A DNA stretch of 64,000 nucleotides from Streptomyces sp. CB02923 (GCF_001905005.1 NZ_LWKZ01000025.1:248001-312000); one strand, 5' to 3'; counted from the stretch's first letter, positions 32,520 through 43,312 are shown. The notes: a model not told the origin generated them from the letters alone. Numbers and translations are program-made.

Positions 32520-32878
32520 GTTGCCCCAACTCTACGACACCCTCACCCCAAAAACGAAATCCACCCACCCCAGGCCCCACCCAGGCCCCCCACAAGCCGC
32601 CCACACCAGCGACCTCCACGCCACCCAGCTACCGAATGCCACCCGGGACAGGCTGTACGCAGCTTCCTGATCGACGGCACGAGCGAGCACCCTTCGCGTG
32701 CCAACCTGCAACCTCCGATCCGTAGCCCTACGCAGGGCAGTCGGGAGGGGGCACATCGGCCACACCTAGGTTTCTTTCACACGGGACAAGTCGTTGACTG
32801 CTGCTGCGGTAACGGCACTTCACTGCTGTACTGCCGCCTGGGCGGAAGAAGCGGCCACACAAGAATTCAGGGGGGCGT
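32520..32878. other. Intergenic region between tRNA-fMet and a hypothetical gene
   Basis: No supported gene. The tRNA promoter must lie at the left side. At 32703-32725 there is an imperfect copy of part of tRNA-Arg (see the element remnant). The rest shows no structure I can name. Confidence 0.5.
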
Positions 32879-33331
32879 ATGCAATGGTCGACGCTTGTGG
32901 CGACAGCCGTGGGCACCGTGCTTGGCGCACTCGCCACGCTCGCTGCCGATCACATCCGCTGGCGGCGCGATCGTTCGGAGCGGGACCATGACACGCTGCG
33001 CACGGCCTTCACGGAATACCTCACGACCCTTTCGGCAGCCAGGGACGCATTCTCCCGGACAGAACCCGACCCGGAACGCGTTGGCCAGGGCCACGTCGCG
33101 ATCGGCGAGCACGGTGTCTACGCAGCACAGCAGCAACTCGAACTAGTGGCGCAACGGACGCTCGTCGACAAGGCCGGCCGCACCACCCTCTCCGTGCTGG
33201 ACTTTCATGACGCGGTGGTTGCCGGCCACGGAATGAACTCCCAGGAGTACAACAATGCTTGGCGAGCGGCCCGCCAGTCCCGATCAGCGTTGATCGAGGA
33301 GATGAGGAACGTCTTGCAACGAACAAAATAA
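32879..33331 (+). CDS. Hypothetical protein with N-terminal membrane helix (150 aa)
   Basis: The protein has one N-terminal hydrophobic segment (LVATAVGTVLGALATLAADH) followed by a charged helical domain (RWRRDRSERDHDTLRTAFTE...). This could be a single membrane anchor with a cytoplasmic coiled region. A run of G precedes ATG 32879 at short spacing. Codon use is less GC-extreme than in neighbours, and the gene lies within the tRNA-Arg element remnant, so it is probably acquired cargo. I do not recognise a function. Confidence 0.65.
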   Translation: MQWSTLVATAVGTVLGALATLAADHIRWRRDRSERDHDTLRTAFTEYLTTLSAARDAFSRTEPDPERVGQGHVAIGEHGVYAAQQQLELVAQRTLVDKAGRTTLSVLDFHDAVVAGHGMNSQEYNNAWRAARQSRSALIEEMRNVLQRTK

Positions 33332-33475
33332 GCCCATGTCTCAAGCTGCGAGTGACTGACCGAGCTCGCGTCCGAGTGCCAGTGCTGCGCCCAGGGGAAG
33401 GAAGCCGAGCGGGCGCCCGCTCGTCGCCGCTGCTGCGCTGCTGGGGAGTACTGCGAGGCGTTCGCCTCGCATCGG

Positions 33476-33885
33476 GTGATTCAGGCCACTCGGGACGCTC
33501 TCAGAGCCGCTCTGACCCACGCGATGGTCGGGGAAGAGATCGGGAAGAACGTTGCTTCCGACCGGAAGACTGCCGGTGATCTCTGGCAGAACAGCCGCGG
33601 GCTGATCTTCACGACGAAGTACGGCACCCCGATCGAGCCCGGCAACCTGACGCGCATGTTCGCTCTGCGGGCTCGCCGGGCCGGCTGCGGCTGATCCCGC
33701 TCCAGAAGACGCGCAACACGTGCGCCTCGCTGCTCGTGGCCCTCGGGGTGCACCCGAAGGTCGCGCAGGTGATCCTGCGGCACTCCAAGATCGCGATGAC
33801 GATGGAGGTGTATGCGGAGGCGAGTGAGGAAGACGTGCGAGCCGCGCCCGACAGTCTTTCGGGAGCTGTAAGCGGCACCGGCTGA
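33476..33885 (+). pseudogene. Tyrosine site-specific integrase remnant
   Basis: The first part (ATRDALRAALTHAMVGEEIG) is integrase core-binding-domain sequence. It jumps directly to the C-terminal catalytic region (GLIFTTKYGTPIEPGNLTRM), so the middle including the first catalytic Arg is deleted. The rest (TRNTCASLLVALGVHPKVAQ, VILRHSKIAMTMEVYAE) is in another frame from about 33690. The second Arg (LRHS) and the Tyr (VYAE) remain, but the usual His before TCAS is Asn. It sits 78 bp from the 3' end of tRNA-Arg. Confidence 0.85.
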
Positions 33886-33920
33886 CACGGTTGCTGTATT
33901 TCGCTGCTGTACGGCACGAC

Positions 33921-33954
33921 AAAGCCCCCGCCCGGATCACCCGGCGGGGGCTTT
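33921..33954 (-). terminator. Hairpin downstream of tRNA-Arg
   Basis: AAAGCCCCCGCC (33921-33932) pairs with GGCGGGGGCTTT (33943-33954), with further pairing in the loop. It lies just past the tRNA 3' end on the minus strand. Confidence 0.85.
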
Positions 33955-33962
33955 GCTTGCTG

Positions 33963-34035
33963 TGCGCTCGGCAGGATTCGAACCTGCAACCTTCTGATCC
34001 GTAGTCAGATGCTCTATCCGTTAAGCTACGAGCGC
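33963..34035 (-). tRNA. tRNA-Arg (ACG)
   Basis: A 73-base cloverleaf: acceptor GCGCTCG/CGAGCGC with A discriminator, anticodon stem TCTGA/TCAGA with loop CTACGGA (anticodon ACG, read as ICG), and T-loop TTCGAAT. CCA is not encoded. Its 3' half is partly duplicated at 32703-32725. Confidence 0.95.
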
Positions 34036-34168
34036 TTGGCTTTCCGGCGGTTTTTCTTGCCGGTCGGCGTTGCAGAAAGAACATTACACGAACCTCACCG
34101 TGAGGCGAAATCCGATAGCCACACCCCTCCTGACCTGCGAAAACGTGGTGCGGGTGGGTGCCGGGAGG

Positions 34169-34978
34169 CTACTCGGGCCAGGGGGAGTCGTCGAGGATCC
34201 GTACGAAGTCCGGACGGATGTGTTCCGGGCCGGGGCGGGGCAGGATGTCGGCCTCGGGGGTGCCGAAGGCGGTTTCCGGGCGGTGGGCGAGGGCCCGGTG
34301 GTAGGCGCGGAGGATGTGGCGCTTGAAGCCGGGGCGGGGATGAGCCATGAGGATCTCCTCGCGGGTGTCCGGCGGGAGGGTGTCGTAGCCGATGCCGAGG
34401 ACGTCGAGTTCGTAGCCGGCCGCGAGGAGGGCGATCTCCGGGGCCATGTGGTGGGGGATCTCCGGGGTCGTGTGCAGGGCGATGGCCTCCCAGGTGAGGC
34501 GGGCGCGGGCCGGGGGGACGCCATGGGCCGTGAGGAAGCGGTGGGCCTCGTCGGCGCCGTCCAGTTCGAAGCGCTGTCGGGAGCCGCGGAACCGGTCGGT
34601 CAGGCCGAGGGCGTGGAAGAGGGCGGCGATGTAGAGCACCTCCGCGTCGAAGGGCAGGTTTCGCTCGCGTCCGTGCCGGGCGCCGAAGAGGTAGACCCGG
34701 CGGGAGTGGTGGTAGATCAGTTCGTCGGTGGTGTTCCGGATCAGCTCGGTGGCCTCCTTGGCCAGGTCGCTGTCGGGGAGGGGGATGCCGGCGATGTGGG
34801 TGTGGGTGGTGTGGGTGGTGTGGGTGGCGCGGCGGATCGCGGTGGGGTCCGGGAGTGGGGGTGAGGGTGAGGGGCGGGGCTGGCTGAGGGCGTCGGGGCA
34901 GGGCTGGGCGAGGGGGGCGGGGTCGGGGTGGGGGTTGGGGCCCGGGTGGGGGTTGGGTTTGTCCTGGTCGGGCGTCAT
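34169..34978 (-). CDS. HD-domain protein (cyanamide-hydratase-like) with the Asp of the HD motif replaced
   Basis: This 269-residue protein has a Pro-rich, low-complexity N-terminus ending in a THTTHTTHTHI repeat. The HD domain runs at about residues 60-230: IAGIPLPDSDLAKEATELIR, the first ligand His91 in YHHSRR, then FHALGLT where HD should stand. His122 is present but the next residue is Ala123 (GCC). Downstream His/Asp candidates (IALHTT, ELDVLGIGYD) are retained. The loss of the metal-ligand Asp suggests an inactive or altered enzyme. The overall pattern fits the DDI2/cyanamide-hydratase group; the natural substrate is unknown. Confidence 0.8.
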   Translation of the reverse strand: MTPDQDKPNPHPGPNPHPDPAPLAQPCPDALSQPRPSPSPPLPDPTAIRRATHTTHTTHTHIAGIPLPDSDLAKEATELIRNTTDELIYHHSRRVYLFGARHGRERNLPFDAEVLYIAALFHALGLTDRFRGSRQRFELDGADEAHRFLTAHGVPPARARLTWEAIALHTTPEIPHHMAPEIALLAAGYELDVLGIGYDTLPPDTREEILMAHPRPGFKRHILRAYHRALAHRPETAFGTPEADILPRPGPEHIRPDFVRILDDSPWPE

Positions 34979-35116
34979 GGGGACAGGGTCGCTCGGGGAG
35001 CGCGGTCCGCGCCCGGGGTGTTCCGGCCAGGCGGGGCGGAGAGGGGGTGGGAGCGTCCCGTGCGGTGAAGCGGTGGAGCAGTGGGGTACGGGGGGGGGCT
35101 GCCCGGGGAGAAAAAG

Positions 35117-35152
35117 CGTTCAGGCCCCGGTCTGATGACCAGGGCCTGAACG
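35117..35152 (-). terminator. Hairpin with U-tract after tRNA-Ser
   Basis: Sixteen-base arms (35117-35132, 35137-35152) with one mismatch around TGAT. On the minus strand the stem is followed by GCTTTTTC, a classical Rho-independent end. Confidence 0.88.
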
Positions 35153-35160
35153 AAACGGAG

Positions 35161-35251
35161 CGGAGGCGGAGGGATTTGAACCCTCGATGGGCTTTAAGAC
35201 CCAAACCGCATTAGCAGTGCGGCGCCATAGACCGGACTAGGCGACGCCTCC
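35161..35251 (-). tRNA. tRNA-Ser (GCT)
   Basis: A 91-base class II tRNA with a long variable arm (GGGTCTTAAAGCCC region). Acceptor GGAGGCG/CGCCTCC with G discriminator; anticodon stem CCGCA/TGCGG with loop CTGCTAA. T-loop TTCAAAT. CCA is not encoded. Confidence 0.95.
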
Positions 35252-35673
35252 ACACACCCCGACCGCGCGAAAGCGCGATGTGGCGTGTCCAGATGATGGC
35301 ACAGCTCGGCGGGCTGTCACCAATCGACCCCCACGGTACTCGGCAGACGGGCCGACCGGCAAAGGTCTTTACGGGGTGGTTCGGTGCGTTCGGTGCCGGT
35401 TCCGCACACCGGTTCCGCACGGCGGCACGGCCGCACAGCGGCACATCGGCACAGCGACCGGCACAGCGACCGGCACAGCAGTCGGCACAGCAGTCGGCAC
35501 AGCGGTCGGCCGGCGCCCGTGGATCGAACAGGGTTCAAACATCGCGGCGGGCGGGGGGCCGCGCGCAACGTCGGGCCCGGCGGCGCGTTAGACGCTGCGG
35601 GGACGGGACGGGCCCCGGCAGGGACGCCCCGTACCGCCCCCGGCCCTGTCCCACGTACCTCCTGGAGTCCGCG
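35252..35673. repeat. Intergenic region with 12-bp tandem repeat (five copies, 35448-35507)
   Basis: This 422-bp stretch between tRNA-Ser and the SSI gene has no supported gene. Five units of GGCACAGC(G/A)(A/G)(C/T)C run head to tail at 35448-35507. They may influence transcription of the inhibitor gene, but no known binding site is recognised. Confidence 0.65.
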
Positions 35674-36156
35674 ATGCCGTTCCGCCGGCTGTCCCCCCTC
35701 GCCATGGCTGCCACCACCGCCACCGCCGCCCTCGCCCTGACGGTCCCGGTCGCCGCTTCCGCAGCTTCCGCCGCCCCCGCCGGGCCCCCGTCCGCCACGG
35801 CGCCCCTGCCGCTCCTCTCCCGCTCCTCGGATCACCTCACGATCACCGTCAGCGACTCCGGGAAGGCCGCCACGAACGGCACGTACGAGCTGTACTGCCA
35901 CCCGGCACGCGGCACCCACACCGACGCGCGCGGCGCCTGCGACAAGCTGGACACGATGACGCGGTGGGGCAAGGACCCGTTCGCGGGCGTTCCCAAGAAC
36001 AGCCGGTGCACGATGCAGTACGGCGGTCCCGCCACCGCGCGGGTCACCGGCACCTGGGCTGGCCGCCCGGTGAACGCCCAGTTCAAGCGCAGCGACGGAT
36101 GTGAGATCGGCCGCTGGGACCGGTTCGTACCGGTGCTGCCCTCGGTCGCTTCGTGA
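35674..36156 (+). CDS. Secreted subtilisin inhibitor-like (SSI) protein
   Basis: The 160-residue exported protease inhibitor has a signal peptide of about 34 residues and a spacer followed by the SSI fold (HLTITVSDSGKAATNGTYEL). Four cysteines (75, 89, 112, 143) can form the two family disulfides. The reactive-site loop CTMQYGG puts Met114 at P1 and Gln115 at P1', a subtilisin/chymotrypsin-type specificity. The terminal RWDRFVPVLP is near the usual F ending. GGAG precedes ATG 35674. It probably controls secreted serine proteases during development. Confidence 0.93.
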   Translation: MPFRRLSPLAMAATTATAALALTVPVAASAASAAPAGPPSATAPLPLLSRSSDHLTITVSDSGKAATNGTYELYCHPARGTHTDARGACDKLDTMTRWGKDPFAGVPKNSRCTMQYGGPATARVTGTWAGRPVNAQFKRSDGCEIGRWDRFVPVLPSVAS

Positions 36157-36352
36157 CGTAGAAGCGGGCCAGTTCAGGACGCGGGGCACATGTCGGGCGT
36201 GCGACGAGTCGCACAATCCCGTGGCATTACCTCCTCGTCATCCGTCTCCGCGTCCACATCAGGTGCCCGTAGACTCCCTTCCAGTGACCCGCCGCGGACG
36301 TGGCAGCGGGCTCGCTCGGCAAGGTGCGGTAACTCAGGGAGGAAGCGTCGTC

Positions 36353-39300
36353 GTGAGCAGCAGGCCATCCCGAGGCGCTGCTCGCCTCGCAGCCATACTC
36401 GACGCCCTGCCCGACGCGTTGCTGCTGGTGAACTGCAACGGCACGGTCGTCAACGCGAACACCATCGCACTGGAGACCTTCGAGGCGCCGGGCACCGCCC
36501 TGGTGGGCCGCGGTCTGCTCGACCTGCTGCCGTCCTTCGACTCCAAGCGCATCCCCGGCTCGATGCGGCGGCACAGCGAGCAGGAGCAGGGTCCGCGCAC
36601 GAAGCCCACCCGGATGGTGGCCCGCCGTACCGACGGCAGCGAGCTGCTGGTCGAGGTGACCAGCGCGAACCTGGAGGACGGCCGTACCCCGTACGAGTCC
36701 GCCTTCGAGGCCGCGTACGCCGACCACCGCAACGGCTACACCGGCGACGAACTGCTGATGCTCGTCGTACGGGACCTCACCGGGACGCTCGACACCGAGA
36801 CCGAGCTGGCCCGCCAGCAGCGGCAGACCGAGATGATCCTGCGCGCCGCGGCCGAGGGCGTCGTCGGCGTCGACTCCGACGGCAAGGTCGTCCTCGTCAA
36901 CCCGTCCGCCGCGCAGATCCTCGGCTACCGGGCGAGCGAGCTGGGCGGCAAGGAGCTGCACCCGCTCATCCACCATTCGAGGGCGGACGGCACGCCGCTG
37001 CCCTGGGAGGAGACGCCGCTCGCCGACTCCCTGCGGTCCGGGCGCAAGCACCGGGTGCGGGGGCAGGCGCTGTGGGCCAAGGACGGGCGGTCGGTCCCGG
37101 TGGACCTGACGACCGCTCCGGTGCGCGACGGTGACCAGCTCGTCGGCGCGGTGATGACGTTCACCGACCGGCGTCCCTACGACGCGCTGGCGGCCCGCCA
37201 CACGCAGCTCCTGGCCGTGCTGGACCAGTCGCTGCGCGGCCCGCTGGAGGAGCTGAAGGCGGAGCTGGGCACCCTGGCGTCCGACCCGGCCGGCCAGCTG
37301 TGGCCGGAGGCGAACCAGATCCTGCACCACCTCGCCGCCGGGTACGCGCGGATGACGACGCTGGTCGACAACGTGCTGAGCTACCAGCGGCTGGACGCGG
37401 GCGGCGAACGGCTCACGCGGGCCAAGGTCTCGCTCGACGGGGTCGTGGCGGCGGGCGTCGAGGGCGCGATCGAGCTGATCGGTCCGGGCCGCGCCCAGTT
37501 CGCGGTGCACGCACCGCCGATCAAGGCCGAGGTGGACGCGGCACGGATCGCGCAGGCCCTGTCCCACCTGATCGCGGACGTGGCGGGGGTGGACGCCACG
37601 GGCAAGACCCCGGGCAGCGGAACCGACGCCGCCGCCTCCGGGGACTCGACGATCGTGGTGGCCGCGGCGCAGCGCGGGGAGGTCGTACGGATCGAGGTGC
37701 GCGGCCCGTACGGCGGCGGCAACCCCGTCCACGCGCCCATCGTGCGCGGCATCGTGCGGCAGCACGGCGGTGTGCTGCAGACGCACGAGGTGCCGGGCGC
37801 GGGCGGCAGCGCGTATGTGCTGGAGGTGCCGGTGGCGGCCGGTGGCGCTCCGGTGTCCGGCGCCGCGGGCGCGGACCGGGCGCCCGAGGCGACGGGGAAC
37901 GAGACGACGGTCATGCCGATGCCCGCGGAGCGGGCGCGGGGGATGCAGACATCGGGCGGGCAGGCACAGGGTGCGCAGGCACCCGGTGCGCAGGCAGCGG
38001 GCGCCCAGGTCCGGGGAGCGCAGGGGCAGGGACCGCAGGGGCAGCAAGGGCAGCTGGGACAGCAGGGGCAAGCCCCGGGCCAGGGTCCGAAGGCTCAGGG
38101 AGCCCAGAGGGCGCAGGGATCTCAGGGATCTCAGGGGGCTCAGGGGGCTCAGGGGGCCCAGAGGGCGCAGGGGGCTCAGGGGGCTCAGGGGGCTCAGGGG
38201 CAGGGTGCCCAGGTTCAAGGTGGTGAAGGAGGGCCGGGCGGTTCCGCAGGGCCGGGTGGTTCCGCAGGGCCGGGCGGTTCCGGAGGGGCTGCTGTCGGTC
38301 GTGGGGCTGCCGGAGGGCTGCGGCCGGTGAGTGGTCCTGGCGGGGGCAGTGGTCCCGCCGGGGTGGGTGGTTCCGGTGCGCCCGGTGGTTCCGGTGCGGG
38401 CGGTGGTGCGGCTCGTACGGACGGTGGTGCCGAGGGCACGCCGACCGGTCGGCGGCGGGCGCGGCACGGCGACGTGCCGGAGCAGCAGCCGGGCGGCGGC
38501 GCCGTGGCAGCCGGGAACGGCAGCGGCCAGGTGCCCCGGGCCCGCAGCGAAGCGGACGCGGCCGGGCCCCAGGGCCCGATGCGAGGCGTGAGCGGCGGCA
38601 GCGGCACGGGCGGCTCCGGCGTACGCGGTACGGGCGCGGGCGGTGACGGGCGTCCGGGCGCGGAGTCCGGGATGCCGCAGGGCATGGCCGGGGCCGAGGT
38701 CGTACCGCCGGGCGGCCGGCGCCGGCCCCTGCAGGACGGCCCGCAGAACGGCCCACAGGACGTCCCGGAGGGCGCCGCACGGGCCGCGCTCCCGGCCGTC
38801 GCGAGCGGGCCGCAGGGACAGGCCCAGGGGCAGGCTCAGGGCCAGGTGACGCCGTCCGGGCGCCGGGCGCGCAGGGCGCTGGCCGACACGGCCGAACGCC
38901 CCATTCCGAACCAGCCGCAGGCTCCCGCCCGTAACGCCCACTCGGCCTTCGCGCTGCCGCCCGCAGCCGCCGACCAGCTTCCGCAGTCCCCCCTGCCCGC
39001 GCTGCCGGTCCTGCCGGGGCAGGCTTCCGGGCACCCCGACGGCTCTCAGGGCGGTACGGGTACGGACGCGGGCGCGAGCAGCGGCACGGGCCGCCGCCGC
39101 GCGCGTCCGGGCACGGCGGACATGGCCGGTGATCCGGCCGGAGCGGTGCCCGGCCCGGGTGCGCCCGAGGGCGACTGGGGTCCGGAGCCGACCGGCCGGC
39201 GCCGTGCGCGCCGGGCCGCCGCCGAGGAGCGGGCCGCTGCCGCGATGGCCGATTCGGAGTCGACGGGGACGTTCGTCGCCGGTCCGGAGGGGCTGGTGGC

Positions 39301-40915
39301 GCACCCCACCGAGGACGGGCCGTCGGCCGCTCCCGAGACGGCTCCCGCAGCCGGGGACGCTCCGCCCGCGCCCACCGGGCGTCGGCGTGGTCGCCCCAGC
39401 CCGGTGGAGACCGAGCAGGGCGGCCAGGAGCCGCAGGAACAGAATCAGAGCCGCGGTCAAAACCAGAGCCAGAGCCAGGGCCAGAGCCAAGGTCAGAACC
39501 AGGGCCAAAACCCGGCCCAGCCAGGCGGACCGGGCCAGCCGACTCAGCCGGGCCAGCCCGGCGCATCGGTCCCGTCGCAGCCCCAGGGCGGTCGCCCCGG
39601 CCCCGCCGGTTCGTCCGCCACCGGCACCGGTGCCGATGGCTCCGCGGAGGGGCCCGGCGCGGCCGGGGCCCCCGTAACGGACCGGACCGCACCCCGCCAG
39701 CCCATGCCCTCGCCCGCGCCCATGCCCTCGCCCGCTTCCTCGGAGGCGGCGGAGGGTGACGACATGGCGGGCGGCCCCGCCGACGGTCACTCGCACGGGC
39801 GCGCGTTCAGTGTGCGTACGCTCGGGCAGGGCGTCCCGTTCTCACAGCAGCTCGCCGAGCAGCAGCGTCCCGGAGCCCCCGGAGGGGCCGGAGCACCTGC
39901 CGCGGGCTCGGGCCGTCGCCGCAAGCTGGCGCAGCCGCCGCAGGAGGAGGAGCGTACGGCCGCGTCGGACGCCGCTCCCGGTGAGGCCCGGCCGCACCCG
40001 CAGCCCGGCACCCACGCACCGGCTCAGGCCCAGCCGCAGCAGCAACAGCAACACCTGCTGGACTCCTCGGAGGGGCGTGCCTTCGCCGTCTCGGCGCCCG
40101 ACGAGGGCAGTGAGGGCCCGGAGCCGCTGGACGGCCCGAACGGTGCTGTAGAAGTGACCGAGCGCCAGCCTCAGCCGATGGACGACGAGTTGCCGCCGGA
40201 GCCGCTGGACAACCCGCGCCGGCTGCTGGTCTGGCCCGCCCCGGACGTCTCCACCCAGCAGGCGCTGAGCGACCGCGGCTACCGTCCGGTCATCGTCAAC
40301 TCCCGCGAGGAGGTGGACGCGCAGATCGCCGCGTACCCGGCGGCGCTGTTCGTCGACCCGCTGACCGGGCCGATCACCCGTACCGCCTTGCAGTCGCTGC
40401 GTACGGCGGCGGTGGCGGCCGAGGTGCCGGTCCTGGTGACGGCCGGACTCGGCCAGGCGACGCGGGAGGCCGCGTACGGCGCAGACCCGGCCGTACTCCT
40501 TAAGGCGCTCGCCCCGCGCGACAGTGAGCAGCACCCGCCGCGGGTCCTGCTGACCGAGGAGAACGACGCTGTAGCCGGAGCGCTGACCGCGTCGCTGGAG
40601 CGGCGTGGAATGCAGGTCGCGCGGGCGGCGACGGACGCGGACGCGGTGACCCTGGCGTCCCAGATGCGGCCGAACCTGGTGGTGATGGACCTGATGCAGG
40701 TGCGCCGCCGCCGGGCCGGGATCGTCGACTGGCTGCGCTCGAACGGGCTGCTCAACCGCACCCCGCTGGTCGTCTACACGTCGGCGGACCTCGACCCGGC
40801 CCAGCTGCCGGGGCTCGCGGCGGGCGAGACCGTCCTCTTCCTGGCGGAGCGCTCGACGAGCGCGGAGGTCCAGGCCCGGATCGTGGACCTGCTCGCCAAG
40901 ATCGGTACGAACTGA
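36353..40915 (+). CDS. PAS/degenerate histidine-kinase/receiver-like protein with about 780-residue disordered linker
   Basis: The 1520-residue protein starts at GTG 36353, behind AGGGAGGA. Residues about 8-120 (ILDALPDALLLVNCNGTVVN) and 155-275 (MILRAAAEGVVGVDSDGKVV) are PAS domains. The DHp region reads LAVLDQSLRGPLEELKAELG, with no phosphoacceptor His where H-E-L-R would stand, and the ATPase domain (to about 495) lacks a clear N-box Asn, so it is a pseudokinase. Residues about 500-1285 are Gly/Gln/Ala/Pro-rich and carry seven GRRRAR-like basic motifs. The C-terminus has a degenerate receiver-like half and a receiver with Asp near 1444 in VVMDLMQV. It is probably a signalling scaffold; input and output are unknown. 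Confidence 0.85.
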   Translation: MSSRPSRGAARLAAILDALPDALLLVNCNGTVVNANTIALETFEAPGTALVGRGLLDLLPSFDSKRIPGSMRRHSEQEQGPRTKPTRMVARRTDGSELLVEVTSANLEDGRTPYESAFEAAYADHRNGYTGDELLMLVVRDLTGTLDTETELARQQRQTEMILRAAAEGVVGVDSDGKVVLVNPSAAQILGYRASELGGKELHPLIHHSRADGTPLPWEETPLADSLRSGRKHRVRGQALWAKDGRSVPVDLTTAPVRDGDQLVGAVMTFTDRRPYDALAARHTQLLAVLDQSLRGPLEELKAELGTLASDPAGQLWPEANQILHHLAAGYARMTTLVDNVLSYQRLDAGGERLTRAKVSLDGVVAAGVEGAIELIGPGRAQFAVHAPPIKAEVDAARIAQALSHLIADVAGVDATGKTPGSGTDAAASGDSTIVVAAAQRGEVVRIEVRGPYGGGNPVHAPIVRGIVRQHGGVLQTHEVPGAGGSAYVLEVPVAAGGAPVSGAAGADRAPEATGNETTVMPMPAERARGMQTSGGQAQGAQAPGAQAAGAQVRGAQGQGPQGQQGQLGQQGQAPGQGPKAQGAQRAQGSQGSQGAQGAQGAQRAQGAQGAQGAQGQGAQVQGGEGGPGGSAGPGGSAGPGGSGGAAVGRGAAGGLRPVSGPGGGSGPAGVGGSGAPGGSGAGGGAARTDGGAEGTPTGRRRARHGDVPEQQPGGGAVAAGNGSGQVPRARSEADAAGPQGPMRGVSGGSGTGGSGVRGTGAGGDGRPGAESGMPQGMAGAEVVPPGGRRRPLQDGPQNGPQDVPEGAARAALPAVASGPQGQAQGQAQGQVTPSGRRARRALADTAERPIPNQPQAPARNAHSAFALPPAAADQLPQSPLPALPVLPGQASGHPDGSQGGTGTDAGASSGTGRRRARPGTADMAGDPAGAVPGPGAPEGDWGPEPTGRRRARRAAAEERAAAAMADSESTGTFVAGPEGLVAHPTEDGPSAAPETAPAAGDAPPAPTGRRRGRPSPVETEQGGQEPQEQNQSRGQNQSQSQGQSQGQNQGQNPAQPGGPGQPTQPGQPGASVPSQPQGGRPGPAGSSATGTGADGSAEGPGAAGAPVTDRTAPRQPMPSPAPMPSPASSEAAEGDDMAGGPADGHSHGRAFSVRTLGQGVPFSQQLAEQQRPGAPGGAGAPAAGSGRRRKLAQPPQEEERTAASDAAPGEARPHPQPGTHAPAQAQPQQQQQHLLDSSEGRAFAVSAPDEGSEGPEPLDGPNGAVEVTERQPQPMDDELPPEPLDNPRRLLVWPAPDVSTQQALSDRGYRPVIVNSREEVDAQIAAYPAALFVDPLTGPITRTALQSLRTAAVAAEVPVLVTAGLGQATREAAYGADPAVLLKALAPRDSEQHPPRVLLTEENDAVAGALTASLERRGMQVARAATDADAVTLASQMRPNLVVMDLMQVRRRRAGIVDWLRSNGLLNRTPLVVYTSADLDPAQLPGLAAGETVLFLAERSTSAEVQARIVDLLAKIGTN

Positions 40916-40990
40916 GCGGTACCGGTACGGATTGAACGGTACCGGTACGGGCTGAGCGGGACCGGTACGGGCTGAGCAGGATCGGGGCGG
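40911..40990. repeat. Four 20-bp tandem repeats beginning at a stop codon
   Basis: Units at 40911, 40931, 40951 and 40971 share CTGAGCGG(T/G)ACCGGTACGG; the fourth is degenerate. The TGA stop of the PAS-protein gene (40913-40915) is inside unit 1 and TGA recurs in each copy. Confidence 0.85.
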
Positions 40991-41043
40991 GCGGCCGTGG
41001 AAAAGCCCGGCGGCCCACCGCCCCCCTGCGGTAGAAACGCCAC

Positions 41044-41659
41044 ATGCGCCCCCGCCCCGGTGAAGTCCTGCACTTTTCGGAGGACCCCACGATCGGCACG
41101 TTCGTGCCGCACGTCGCCGGGACCGCCCGGCAGCCGGAGGCGTACGTCTGGGCCGTCGACGGCGACCGGGCGCCGGACTACTGGTTCCCGCGCCAGTGCC
41201 CGCGGGCGATGGCGTGGTGTGTGCCGGGCACGTCCGTCGCGGACCGGGCGCGCGTCCTCGGGCCGGGCGGCGGCGAGCGGGTGCACGTGATCGAGTACGA
41301 CTGGCTGGAGCGGCTGCGCACCGTCGAGCTGTACGCCTACCGGCTGCCCGCCGCCCCGTTCCGCCCGTTCGGCGGGCCGGCGCCGCACGCCGTCGTGGCG
41401 ACCCGGCCGGTCGACCCGCTCGGGCCGCCGGAGCCGGTCGGCGACCTGCTCCGGCTCCACCGGGACGCCGGGATCCAGCTCCGCGTGCTCGACAACCTCT
41501 GGGGCTTCTGGAACGACGTGACCACCAGCACGCTGGGGTTCAGCGGGATCCGCCTGCGCGACGCGAAGCCGGACGAGGGCCCGCGGTCGCAGGCGACAGC
41601 GGGTACGGCCCTGGAGCCGTCCACGAGAACGGCCCCTCCCGTACGCGTACGCCGCCGTC

Positions 41660-41676
<17 letters not shown>
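41044..41676 (+). CDS. Conserved hypothetical protein (DUF6886-like)
   Basis: The 210-residue protein has a highly patterned N-terminus (LHFSEDPTIGTFVPHVAGTA, AYVWAVDGDRAPDYWFPRQC) and a conserved RVHVIEYDWLERLRTVELYA block. I recall this pattern as DUF6886, without known function. The acid-rich opening and CPRAMAWC motif suggest a compact enzyme-like fold. The C-terminus is basic and Pro-rich and overlaps the converging acyl-CoA ligase gene by 17 bp. Confidence 0.75.

Positions 41677-43312
<1,636 letters not shown>

Larger units (their letters stand above)
32703..34004. mobile_element. Ghost of a tRNA-Arg-associated integrative element
   Basis: A 23-base stretch at 32703-32725 (AACCTGCAACCT...GATCCGTAG) matches tRNA-Arg positions 33981-34004 with one gap and one mismatch. 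Between the two lie a hypothetical gene and a decayed tyrosine-integrase gene next to the 3' side of the tRNA. This is the layout of a small tRNA-integrated element with att sites, now inactive. Confidence 0.55.

Noticed and set aside
32458..32670. Small ORF starting MNLRPLGYEPSELPS
   Set aside because: It is translation of the initiator tRNA antisense strand, a common false gene call.
35448..35507. Five 12-bp repeats as a CRISPR-like array
   Set aside because: Units are contiguous, with no spacers, too short, and no cas genes are present.
36227..39796. 1189-codon open frame on the minus strand opposite the PAS-protein gene
   Set aside because: It mirrors the GC-rich linker of a well-supported gene, has no domain or ribosome site, and is a high-GC antisense shadow.
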